Below are positions 1-5,578 of a stretch of 5,982 nt of DNA, piece after piece (the first letter of the stretch is position 1; each line of letters opens with the position of its first letter). A program made the translations under genes and the position numbers. The notes beneath the pieces are model-generated. The model was not told the DNA's origin, did no database searches, and saw only the letters and a program-made list of their open reading frames with translations. This DNA comes from Acidobacteriaceae bacterium. Its GTDB lineage: Bacteria > Acidobacteriota > Terriglobia > Terriglobales > Acidobacteriaceae. The stretch is taken from assembly GCA_030838305.1 (NCBI GenBank), contig JAUTWY010000581.1, positions 1 through 5,982 of the forward strand, read 5' to 3'.

Positions 1-816
1 GCCCTGCAGCATATTGTAAAAGCCCATCGAGGTGGAGCCTTCTTTGGTGGTGGTGTCGTTGAAGCCGGCGGGCTGCGTGAGTCCGTTGGAACCGGCGCCG
101 ATCGTGACTTCGACCCACGGGAACAAGTCGCCCTTGCATCCGCTGGGGTTCGATGTTGTAGCACCGGCCGCGCTGCAATCAAACTGCTGCCACATCTGGT
201 AGAAGCGGTGGACCGGGCTGTTGTCATATACATCGTACGGATGTGTATTGGAAGTGAGTTGGAAGGGGCCGGAGGGCAATGTTGTCGCGTTGGGGACGCG
301 CGTGTCGACATCTCCGTGGTTCAGTCCGGTGCCGCCAGTGGTCAGGTAGACGTAATAGTCGTCCGGCAAACCATTTTCATAAAACTTGGCAGTCGCCACA
401 TCGGAGAAGGGCGGGGTGGTATATCCTCCGGCGAGGACCGGAGGCAGTACTGAATACGCAGCATTGCTGGACGGACTCAATTGATAACCGTCGGTGCTGA
501 AGTCGCTGGCCGAAGACTGGCTGGCTAGTGAAAAGTTGGGGCCGGGAGTACCGTCCGAATGGACGATGCCCTTTGACAACAGGTTCGAGATGGTTTGCCC
601 GCGCTTCGGTTGGTAGGTGGCGAAAACGTGATCGAAGGTGCGATTTTCTCCGATGATGACGATAACGTGCTTGATGGGCGTGGCGGTCTTGGACTGCTTG
701 GTGGGTTCTTGAGCCGCCGATGTGACCGGCGCTCCCAGGTTGGCGAGGAGCGCATACAGGCTGGTGCCAACCACGAGGTGCTGTCTGACTTTTTCCAGAA
801 TATTGGGCGAAGACAT
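1..816 (-). CDS. Secreted phosphoesterase (acid phosphatase/phospholipase C family), N-terminal part
   Basis: Partial gene: 272 codons are visible and the reading frame is still open at the window edge, so the C-terminus is missing. Residues 1-35 look like a Sec signal peptide: a charged start (EKVRQH), a hydrophobic stretch (about 14-30) and a likely cleavage site near TSA-AQ. The mature part opens with IKHVIVIIGENRTFDH (48-63), the signature of the phosphoesterase family (PF04185) that includes AcpA-type acid phosphatases and phospholipase C. In characterised members the Glu-Asn pair of GENR (here E57, N58) binds the active-site metal. Later motifs that fit the family are DNSPVHRFYQMWQQ (198-211) and EGSTSMGFYNM (259-269). 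The predicted role is hydrolysis of phosphomonoesters or phosphodiesters outside the cytoplasm; the substrate cannot be told from this part. The ATG (814-816) is set by a consensus AGGAGG on the minus strand. The gene is divergent from the ureohydrolase gene. Confidence 0.9.
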   Translation of the reverse strand, partial: MSSPNILEKVRQHLVVGTSLYALLANLGAPVTSAAQEPTKQSKTATPIKHVIVIIGENRTFDHVFATYQPKRGQTISNLLSKGIVHSDGTPGPNFSLASQSSASDFSTDGYQLSPSSNAAYSVLPPVLAGGYTTPPFSDVATAKFYENGLPDDYYVYLTTGGTGLNHGDVDTRVPNATTLPSGPFQLTSNTHPYDVYDNSPVHRFYQMWQQFDCSAAGATTSNPSGCKGDLFPWVEVTIGAGSNGLTQPAGFNDTTTKEGSTSMGFYNMLQG

Positions 817-822
817 GAATTT

Positions 823-828
823 CCTCCT
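823..828 (-). promoter_or_regulatory. Shine-Dalgarno site of the phosphoesterase gene
   Basis: Read on the minus strand this is a perfect AGGAGG, six bases before the ATG. It is the strongest ribosome binding site in the window and fixes the phosphoesterase start. I saw no convincing -35/-10 pair for this gene in the roughly 120 bases upstream. Confidence 0.85.
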
Positions 829-1042
829 GAGATGTGCGGAGCAGTTAAGACTTTGGAGAGAACTACAGAAGCCAAAGTAAACCGGGCGCAGTTACAGGCG
901 GGTGACACGGAGATGAATTCCCGATGAAAAAAAATCCACAAGCGAAGGATGTCTGAGTAATCTTGGAGACACAACTCGAGGGGTGTCAGCCTTTTCAAAA
1001 GATATGTAAAGCTTAGATTAAGAAATATCCACAGATTGCCAA

Positions 1043-1054
1043 ACTGTATACAGT
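1043..1054. promoter_or_regulatory. 12-bp perfect palindrome, possible operator
   Basis: ACTGTATACAGT is a perfect 12-bp palindrome lying 45 bases before the GTG start of the ureohydrolase gene, in the 282-bp gap shared with the divergent phosphoesterase gene. Its position suits an operator for a dimeric repressor acting on the plus-strand operon. It is not a LexA box of the E. coli type, because the CTGT and ACAG half-sites are only two bases apart rather than eight. A weak promoter candidate (TTTTCA at 992-997, TAGATT at 1014-1019, 16-base spacer) lies just upstream. The rest of the gap shows no other clear structure. A regulatory role is inferred. Confidence 0.35.
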
Positions 1055-1098
1055 AATTTCCGTAGAAGGCTTGGAATGCGGATGCCTAGCTTGCGCGA

Positions 1099-1935
1099 GT
1101 GCCGCCGCATAAAGGGACAACTCGATTGATACCAACCGTTCTCGGCGTACCCCTCGATGTGAACTCGTCCTACCTGCGTGGGCCGGCGGACGCGCCGGCA
1201 AAAATTCGCGAAGCTTTCCGAAGCGATGCTTCAAACACGTGGTCGGAGGTGGGCATCGATGTGGGAGCGGCGGGTGCGTTTGTAGACGCGGGCGATTTGA
1301 AGTTGAACAATTCGAGTCAACGAGTAGACCAGGACTTTGCGGAGATTGAGCGAGCGGTGGGCGCGTTGCTCGAGAAGGACGAGCGTCCAGTATCTCTGGG
1401 CGGGGACCACTCGGTTACTTATCCCATTCTGAAGGCCTTTGCTCCCCGCTATGCCAAGTTGACCATCGTTCATTTCGACGCGCATCCCGACTTATATGAT
1501 GAGTTCGAAGGCAGCCGGGTGTCACACGCTTGTCCCTTCGCGCGCATCCTGGAGAACCGACTGGCGAAGCGGCTGGTCCAGATTGGAATACGTACGCTCA
1601 ACCAGCATCAGCGGGAGCAGGCGAAGAAGTTCGGCGTCGAGATTGTGCAGATGTCCGCGCTCCCCGCCGATGACCGCCTCAGGATTGGCGGGCAGGTTTA
1701 TATTTCTTTTGACCTGGATGTGCTTGATCCGGCGTTCGCGCCGGGTGTCTCGCATCCCGAGCCGGGCGGAATGACGGTGCGCGAAGCGATTGGGCATCTC
1801 CATGCGATTGAGGGAACAATTGTTGGCGCGGATATTGTCGAATACAATCCGGCGCGCGATATTTCAGGGATGACGGCGACGGTAGCGGCGAAGATTCTGA
1901 AAGAAATTTTGGGAAAGATGATTGCGGAGCATTAA
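1099..1935 (+). CDS. Ureohydrolase (agmatinase/arginase family), probably agmatinase
   Basis: Encodes 278 residues, close to the usual 280-320 of the family. The binuclear manganese site is complete: H104 in GGDHS (101-105), D127, H129 and D131 in DAHPD (127-131), and D205 and D207 in SFDLDVLDP (203-211). This is followed by the PG...PEPGG loop (215-224) and E248 in the VEYNP segment. The enzyme should hydrolyse a guanidino compound to urea plus an amine in the cytoplasm. Agmatine to putrescine is the best guess, but arginase, guanidinobutyrase and related specificities share these motifs. The usual SHGTPF substrate loop reads SHACPF (142-147). The start is uncertain: the frame is closed by TAG at 1087-1089. 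GTG at 1099 gives the longest product but has little Shine-Dalgarno sequence, whereas an in-frame TTG at 1126 follows AAAGGGA by eight bases. It is first in an apparent operon with the DUF302 and DUF202 genes. Confidence 0.9.
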   Translation: MPPHKGTTRLIPTVLGVPLDVNSSYLRGPADAPAKIREAFRSDASNTWSEVGIDVGAAGAFVDAGDLKLNNSSQRVDQDFAEIERAVGALLEKDERPVSLGGDHSVTYPILKAFAPRYAKLTIVHFDAHPDLYDEFEGSRVSHACPFARILENRLAKRLVQIGIRTLNQHQREQAKKFGVEIVQMSALPADDRLRIGGQVYISFDLDVLDPAFAPGVSHPEPGGMTVREAIGHLHAIEGTIVGADIVEYNPARDISGMTATVAAKILKEILGKMIAEH

Positions 1936-1956
1936 GGCCCGCTTTTTTCCAGATAC

Positions 1957-1961
1957 GGGAG
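1957..1961 (+). promoter_or_regulatory. Shine-Dalgarno site of the DUF302 gene
   Basis: GGGAG lies seven bases before the ATG at 1969 and within the 33-bp gap after the ureohydrolase stop. It supports this start and translation from a shared mRNA. Confidence 0.6.
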
Positions 1962-1968
1962 ATGGTGT

Positions 1969-2355
1969 ATGTCAGCAAACGGGTTGGTTCAAATTGCCAG
2001 CCATTATTCAGTGGATGAAACCGTGCGACGCCTCGAAACCTCTCTCGCCCAAAAGGGGCTGCAGATTTTTATGGTGATCGATCACAGCGGCGAAGCAGCT
2101 AAGGTTGGACTGAAGATGCGTCCAACGAAAGTGGTTATCTTCGGCAGTCCTAAGGGAGGGACGCCGCTGATGATCGCCGCGCCGTCGCTGGCGATTGATC
2201 TGCCGCTCAAGGCGCTCGTCTCGGAAGATGAAGGCGGCAAGGTCTGGGTTTCCTACAACAGTCCCGAGTATCTCCAGCAGCGGCACGGCGTGCCAGAGCA
2301 GTGGATCAAGGGCATTGCAGGCGCGGGACCGCTGTTGGCCAAGGCTGTGGAATAA
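1969..2355 (+). CDS. DUF302 domain protein
   Basis: Encodes 128 residues, nearly all one DUF302 domain (PF03625). The family pattern is clear: a leading strand and amphipathic helix (SVDETVRRLETSLAQKGLQ, 14-32), IDHSGEAAKVGLKMRPTKV (37-55), the hallmark FGSPKGGTPLM (58-68), DLPLKALVSED (77-87) and KVWVSYNSPEYLQQRHG (91-107). No signal peptide or membrane helix is visible, so it is probably cytoplasmic. The biochemical role of DUF302 is unknown; the domain occurs alone or fused to other modules. The gene sits 33 bp after the ureohydrolase and its TAA shares one base with the ATG of the DUF202 gene, so it is very likely co-transcribed with both and translationally coupled to the latter. Confidence 0.9.
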   Translation: MSANGLVQIASHYSVDETVRRLETSLAQKGLQIFMVIDHSGEAAKVGLKMRPTKVVIFGSPKGGTPLMIAAPSLAIDLPLKALVSEDEGGKVWVSYNSPEYLQQRHGVPEQWIKGIAGAGPLLAKAVE

Positions 2356-2744
2356 TGCTGCCGTCACCGGGAGGCCCTGTGTTGGAGAATTCCAGTCGAG
2401 CCCGCGATCATCTGGCCAACGAACGAACATTTTTGGCTTGGGTGCGGACCAGCGTCGCGATTGTTGTATTCGGATTCGCGATCGGGCGCTTTGCGATCGC
2501 ACTGAGGCAATTCGGAAAATTTCAGGGGCAAGTTCCAAAGTCCACGGGGTTTTCGGTTTGGATGGGAATGATTTCGATTCTCGCTGGAGTGGCGATGGTG
2601 GTAGCTGGATTGTTGCGCTATCGAAAGACGCGGGCGCAACTGGATGAGGGGAAGTTTGAGCCCGCGGGGTTTATCGTGGATCTGGTGACGATTCTAACCG
2701 TGTTGTTTGGGTTGGCGCTGGCGGGATATCTGATTTTCGTGTAA
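2355..2744 (+). CDS. DUF202 (YidH-like) inner-membrane protein
   Basis: Encodes 129 residues with the DUF202 hallmark RDHLANERTFLAWVRTSVA (about 17-35) followed by three membrane segments: VAIVVFGFAIGRFAIAL, a GMISILAGVAMVVAGLL stretch, and the C-terminal VTILTVLFGLALAGYLIFV. This matches the YidH/DUF202 family of small three-helix inner-membrane proteins, whose function is not established. The ATG overlaps the DUF302 stop by one base (TAATG), typical of translational coupling. A downstream start is also possible: GGGAGG at 2369-2374 precedes GTG 2379 (four bases) and TTG 2382 (seven bases), and the residues lost would lie outside the domain. Third gene of the apparent ureohydrolase operon. 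Confidence 0.88.
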   Translation: MLPSPGGPVLENSSRARDHLANERTFLAWVRTSVAIVVFGFAIGRFAIALRQFGKFQGQVPKSTGFSVWMGMISILAGVAMVVAGLLRYRKTRAQLDEGKFEPAGFIVDLVTILTVLFGLALAGYLIFV

Positions 2745-2805
2745 AAGAGTCTGGCATAGCGAGGGCACAACTGAAGTTTTCACGTTCCACCCACCGAAGA
2801 CATTT

Positions 2806-3489
2806 ATGGCCAACGATCAGGAAAAAGAGGCGGCAGCACGGGCGAGCTTGCGGTTTGTAAAGGATGGTCAAATCGTTGGCTTGGGCACTGGATCGACGGC
2901 GGCGTACTTCATTCAACTGCTGGGCGATGCGGTTAAAAATGGGCTCCATGTCAGGGGAATCCCGACTTCCGTGCGTTCACGCCAGCAGGCGGCGAGTCTC
3001 GGCATTCCGCTCACTACGCTGGATGAGTGTCAGCAGATCGATGTGACCGTGGACGGCGCCGATGAAGTTGATCCTGAATTGCGGTTGATAAAAGGCGGGG
3101 GCGGGGCGCTGCTCAGAGAAAAAATTGTGGCCTCAGCGACCAAGCAGTTGGTGATTGTGGTGGACGCGTCCAAGAGAGTTCCGGTGCTGGGAAGGTTTCC
3201 GCTGCCGGTGGAAGTGATCAAGTTCGCGCAGGCGGTGGTGGTGAAAAAGATTGAGGCACTCGGCGCGAAAGTGAGTTTGCGCCAAGAAGCGGACGGGAAT
3301 CCGTATTTGACCGACGAGGGTAATCACCTTCTGGATTGCCGGTTCGAACAGATTCCAGATGCGGACAGTCTGGCTCGGCAACTCAGCGATATGCCTGGGA
3401 TCGTGGAACACGGATTGTTTATCGGCATGGCAAACGTCGTGCTGGTAGCGGACGGGAGCGAGTTAGTCGAGTTGCGGCGCGAACATTGA
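2806..3489 (+). CDS. rpiA: Ribose-5-phosphate isomerase A
   Basis: Encodes 227 residues, close to the usual 219-230. It interconverts ribose 5-phosphate and ribulose 5-phosphate in the non-oxidative pentose phosphate pathway, supplying ribose for nucleotides. The family motifs are all present: GLGTGSTAAYF (25-35, phosphate-binding loop), GIPTSVRSRQQA (51-62), DVTVDGADEVDP (79-90), IKGGGGALLREKI (95-107), VVDASKRVPVLG (118-129), LPVEV (133-137) and LTDEGNHLLDC (168-178). By comparison with E. coli RpiA (D81, D84, K94, E103), the active-site residues are D83, D86, K96 and E105, all intact. The upstream gap is 61 bp and the ribosome binding site before the ATG is poor, so expression may rely partly on read-through from the DUF202 gene. 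I saw no terminator in that gap. Confidence 0.97.
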   Translation: MANDQEKEAAARASLRFVKDGQIVGLGTGSTAAYFIQLLGDAVKNGLHVRGIPTSVRSRQQAASLGIPLTTLDECQQIDVTVDGADEVDPELRLIKGGGGALLREKIVASATKQLVIVVDASKRVPVLGRFPLPVEVIKFAQAVVVKKIEALGAKVSLRQEADGNPYLTDEGNHLLDCRFEQIPDADSLARQLSDMPGIVEHGLFIGMANVVLVADGSELVELRREH

Positions 3490-3510
3490 GCTCCCCACGG
3501 AAGATGCTTT

Positions 3511-3570
3511 CACCACAGAGTCACAGAGACACCGAGAAACCCTTTTTCTGTTTTTCTCTGTGTCTCTGTC
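3511..3570. repeat. Intergenic palindromic repeat of CACAGAG words
   Basis: Between rpiA and the PilZ-TonB gene lies a long inverted repeat. The left arm at 3523-3539 (ACAGAGACACCGAGAAA) pairs with the right arm at 3553-3569 (TTTCTCTGTGTCTCTGT) at 16 of 17 positions, around a 13-base pyrimidine-rich loop. The left side starts with direct repeats of the same word (CACAGAG at 3514-3520 and 3522-3528). One strand is almost purely purine plus C, the other pyrimidine plus G, unlike the surrounding coding DNA. The shape resembles a REP-like or miniature palindromic element. I recall similar CACAGAGACACAGAG strings in intergenic DNA of Acidobacteriota and other environmental bacteria, but could not search. 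A role as terminator or mRNA stabiliser of rpiA is possible, although no U-run follows the stem. Confidence 0.75.
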
Positions 3571-3605
3571 CTGGATTGGCTGCTTTACTATCCTTCCACA
3601 GACCT

Positions 3606-3609
3606 GAGG
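3606..3609 (+). promoter_or_regulatory. Shine-Dalgarno site of the PilZ-TonB gene
   Basis: GAGG lies seven bases before the ATG at 3617. It selects this start over the other possible codons nearby and places the CACAGAG palindrome wholly outside the coding region. Confidence 0.5.
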
Positions 3610-3616
3610 CATTGAG

Positions 3617-4483
3617 ATGGCAGCAAGGGCACAAGAGCAGTGGCGAGATCAGCCGTCGCGACGGCGCGGGCTGCGCTACCGCGTCCAGGCCCCATTGGAT
3701 GTCACTGTACTGCGTTCGGGCATCCCAGATACGTTGCCCGGACGCTCGGTGAATCTGGGCGAGGGAGGAATATCCGCCATTGTGGCAGGAGAGTTGTTGC
3801 CCGGTGAGACGGTGGGCATTGAGATCCTACTACCGCTGGCGGATCCGTTGCGTACGCGAGCACTAGTGCGTCATCACGACAAACTGCGATCAGGCATGGA
3901 ATTTGTCGGACTATCGTTGGAGCAGCAGGCAGCGATTCGCGATTGGGCCGGACAGGCGAAAGCGGAACCGGAGCTCGCGGTACGTCCGACGGTCCCGATA
4001 GAGAACGTCGAAGGTTCCAACATTGGACGGTCGGGAGGCGGGCAGCCTCCCGCCAGCCAGCGCCGCAGCCGGACGTGGATATTTTTTCTTCTGTTGGCGG
4101 CGACCTTACTGGCCGGGTTGTGGTGGCGCTGGCGTCGAGGGTGGAAAGACCTGGAATCTGATCTGCCGAAGAATGCGGAGGTAGTCGAGGCGCAGCGGCC
4201 TGAACTCCGTGTTCCATCCGATGTCATGGAAAGATTGGTAACTCACCGCGTCGATCCTGAGTATCCCGCGGCAGGCCGCAAAGCAAAACTGGAGGGCGTA
4301 ATCGCACTGGACGTAGTCGTTGGGCGGGATGGATCAGTGGTGGAGATACACCCGCTGAACGGTCCCGACGTACTGGCCAAGGCTGCGATGGAGGCCCTGC
4401 GCTGGTGGCGTTTTGAGCCTTATCTCGTTGAAGGCAAGGCTGTGGTCGTGGAAACAACTGTGGCAGTGGAGTTCAAGCCTTGA
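3617..4483 (+). CDS. PilZ domain - transmembrane - TonB C-terminal domain fusion protein
   Basis: Encodes 288 residues in three parts. Residues about 13-112 form a PilZ domain, the usual c-di-GMP receiver: an arginine-rich RRRGLR entry (15-20; RxxxR satisfied by R16 and R20) and NLGEGGISA (46-54), corresponding to the [DN]xSxxG motif but with Gly48 in the Ser position. A low-complexity linker (about 113-152) leads to one membrane helix (FFLLLAATLLAGLWW, 156-170) flanked by basic residues on both sides. Residues about 209-288 match the TonB C-terminal domain (PF03544): HRVDPEYPAAGRKAKLEG, then VVVGRDGSVVEIHPLNG, then AMEALRWWRFEPYLVEGKAV and VETTVAVEFKP. The expected topology is PilZ in the cytoplasm and the TonB domain in the periplasm. 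The TonB part may contact an outer-membrane receptor or act only structurally; energy transduction is not shown, as no ExbB/ExbD genes are nearby. Domain calls are firm, function is inferred. Confidence 0.88.
   Translation: MAARAQEQWRDQPSRRRGLRYRVQAPLDVTVLRSGIPDTLPGRSVNLGEGGISAIVAGELLPGETVGIEILLPLADPLRTRALVRHHDKLRSGMEFVGLSLEQQAAIRDWAGQAKAEPELAVRPTVPIENVEGSNIGRSGGGQPPASQRRSRTWIFFLLLAATLLAGLWWRWRRGWKDLESDLPKNAEVVEAQRPELRVPSDVMERLVTHRVDPEYPAAGRKAKLEGVIALDVVVGRDGSVVEIHPLNGPDVLAKAAMEALRWWRFEPYLVEGKAVVVETTVAVEFKP
4032..4052. repeat. Intragenic GC-rich hairpin in the PilZ-TonB linker
   Basis: CGGGAGGC (4032-4039) and GCCTCCCG (4045-4052) form a perfect 8-bp stem around a five-base GGGCA loop. It lies in the codons for the GRSGGGQPPAS linker just before the membrane helix. 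Such a strong stem in a non-conserved linker suggests a small palindrome that inserted into, or is tolerated by, an unconstrained part of the protein. Confidence 0.5.
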
Positions 4484-4570
4484 TGCGGCTTCCGCCCGTG
4501 GCAGGCGAGGTTTATGGAACGTCCCCGCAAAGAAAAACTGTTTTGGCTGAGGCGGACGCCCGCCGCCGGG

Positions 4571-4972
4571 TCAAGTGCGAGTTTTGCGCATGGCGCTGAG
4601 GAGGAGGATGCCGCTGACTGAAAAGGATACGACAGCGGCGAGCGCGGTGATCGACATAAACGTTGCGCTGAAGTGAAGCACATCCGCAAACAAAGCCCCT
4701 ACGGCAAAGATAACCCCCACCCCATTGAGCCAAAGTGGGCCTCGCGCCGAGGCACGAACTGAAGAAGATAGATCCGGACGCAGTCGGAGTTGCAAGAGAA
4801 GCGCGGCCACGCCGATGGCGGCGATCACGACTAAGGCTACGGGACTCAAGAAAGCTCCCCGGCTCGTGTAAAGAACGACCAGCGCCAGCGCGGCGAGTAG
4901 AAGGCCCGCCGCGACAATCGTCGCGCTGTGTGGCGGAGGAGGGGAGGCGGGGATTGAAGGATCTTGAGGCAC
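4571..4972 (-). CDS. Small four-helix membrane protein of unknown function
   Basis: Encodes 133 residues from a GTG start at 4970-4972. The frame is closed upstream by a stop at 4991-4993 and no other usual start is available; GGGGA on the minus strand lies nine bases upstream and supports it. The protein has a proline-rich N-terminus (residues 2-14) and four hydrophobic segments at about 18-35, 41-61, 79-99 and 104-127, with basic loops (RLRPDLSSSVRASARG, 63-78) and a basic tail (MRKTRT). The family is not recognised. Regular spacing of helices, a fitting ribosome binding site and lack of overlap with other genes make it likely real. It converges with the PilZ-TonB gene across an 87-bp gap, in which I saw only a weak 5-bp GC stem (4551-4564), not a convincing terminator. 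Confidence 0.7.
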   Translation of the reverse strand: MPQDPSIPASPPPPHSATIVAAGLLLAALALVVLYTSRGAFLSPVALVVIAAIGVAALLLQLRLRPDLSSSVRASARGPLWLNGVGVIFAVGALFADVLHFSATFMSITALAAVVSFSVSGILLLSAMRKTRT

Positions 4973-5071
4973 GGAGTTCCGTCCCCAGATTTATACAGGC
5001 GTTGGCGCGGCTTTTCAAATTACGGCGCTGCGTTTATCGCTGAATTCGTCAGGAGTCCGGCGTGGAATGAT

Positions 5072-5578
5072 TCACCCGGCAAGCCATTCGGGCTGGAGTG
5101 GAGCGCCGCGATTGACAGCGTAGAGCACGAGCTCTACGCGGGATGAGATGCCCAGCTTGTCGAAGATACGAAACAAGTATTTTTTTACGGTGTGCTCGCT
5201 AAGGCTCAGTTCCCGGGCTGTGTCGCGATTTGCTCAGGCCCTCGGCTACAAGGGCGACAACCTGTTCTTCGCGAGGGGTAAGCATCTGCCGGCCCGGGAA
5301 TTAAGAACCCGCAGCGAAGGTACTTTGGAAACCAGATCAACCAAGAAAGTCATCTGTTCGGTGTTGGCCCAGATATGGCCGTCGGCGACTCGTTGAATGC
5401 ACCGGCAAAGCAAGCGGGAACGCGTATCGGAAATGCAGAAAATCTCATGGGTGCCCGAGCCAAAAGCGCTCACCACGAGGTCGCGGGACTCGACAAGTGG
5501 AGCCTTTGCGATTGCGGGATGAGAAATGTGAATGCGTCGCATGGCCGTCATCTGGGCGCGGAGATGTTGCAGATTTGA
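5072..5578 (-). pseudogene. Decayed FixJ/LuxR-type response regulator (frameshifted, 5' end missing)
   Basis: Conceptual reading on the minus strand gives a response-regulator remnant in three pieces. Piece 1 (about 5578 down to about 5290) reads the end of a receiver domain and the linker: MRRIHISHPAIAK, VESRDLVVSAFGSG, LLCRCIQRVADGHIWANTEQ, then VPSLRVLNSRAG. Piece 2 (about 5288 to 5232), in another frame, reads RQMLTPREEQVVALVAEGLS, the start of a GerE/LuxR helix-turn-helix. Piece 3 (5230 to the TGA at 5072-5074), back in the first frame, reads NRDTARELSLSEHTVKKYLF, then RIFDKLGISSRVELVLYAV and a C-terminal tail. An extra base in TTT at 5229-5231 and a missing base near 5286-5310 explain the two shifts. 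The receiver half carrying the phospho-acceptor Asp is absent, and no start codon with a ribosome binding site is seen. An intact ancestor would have bound DNA as a LuxR-type transcription factor. Confidence is high for the HTH and moderate for the exact left boundary. Confidence 0.85.

Noticed and set aside
525..998. Minus-strand 157-codon open frame and the plus-strand 110-codon frame at 595-927
   Set aside because: Both overlap the phosphoesterase coding sequence in other frames and show low-complexity, arginine/serine-rich composition with no recognisable domain.
1044..1053. LexA (SOS) box reading of CTGTATACAG
   Set aside because: The E. coli-type LexA site needs eight bases between CTGT and ACAG; here there are two.
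2008..2538. Minus-strand 176-codon open frame
   Set aside because: Antisense to the DUF302 and DUF202 genes, which have clear family motifs; the composition is that of a shadow frame.
3702..4217. Minus-strand 171-codon open frame
   Set aside because: Antisense to the PilZ-TonB gene, whose domains are well supported.
4551..4564. Terminator between the convergent PilZ-TonB and membrane-protein genes
   Set aside because: The stem is only 5 bp (GGCGG/CCGCC), and the nearest T-run on the minus strand is about ten bases away.
4512..5018. Minus-strand 168-codon open frame
   Set aside because: Overlaps the four-helix membrane protein in another frame; rich in Arg, Ser and Pro, with no hydrophobic periodicity or motif.
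5118..5139. Perfect 9-bp inverted repeat with a 4-base loop (GCGTAGAGC / GCTCTACGC)
   Set aside because: It lies in the codons for the conserved RVELVLYA segment of the LuxR HTH remnant, so the symmetry is probably a by-product of coding sequence rather than a separate element.
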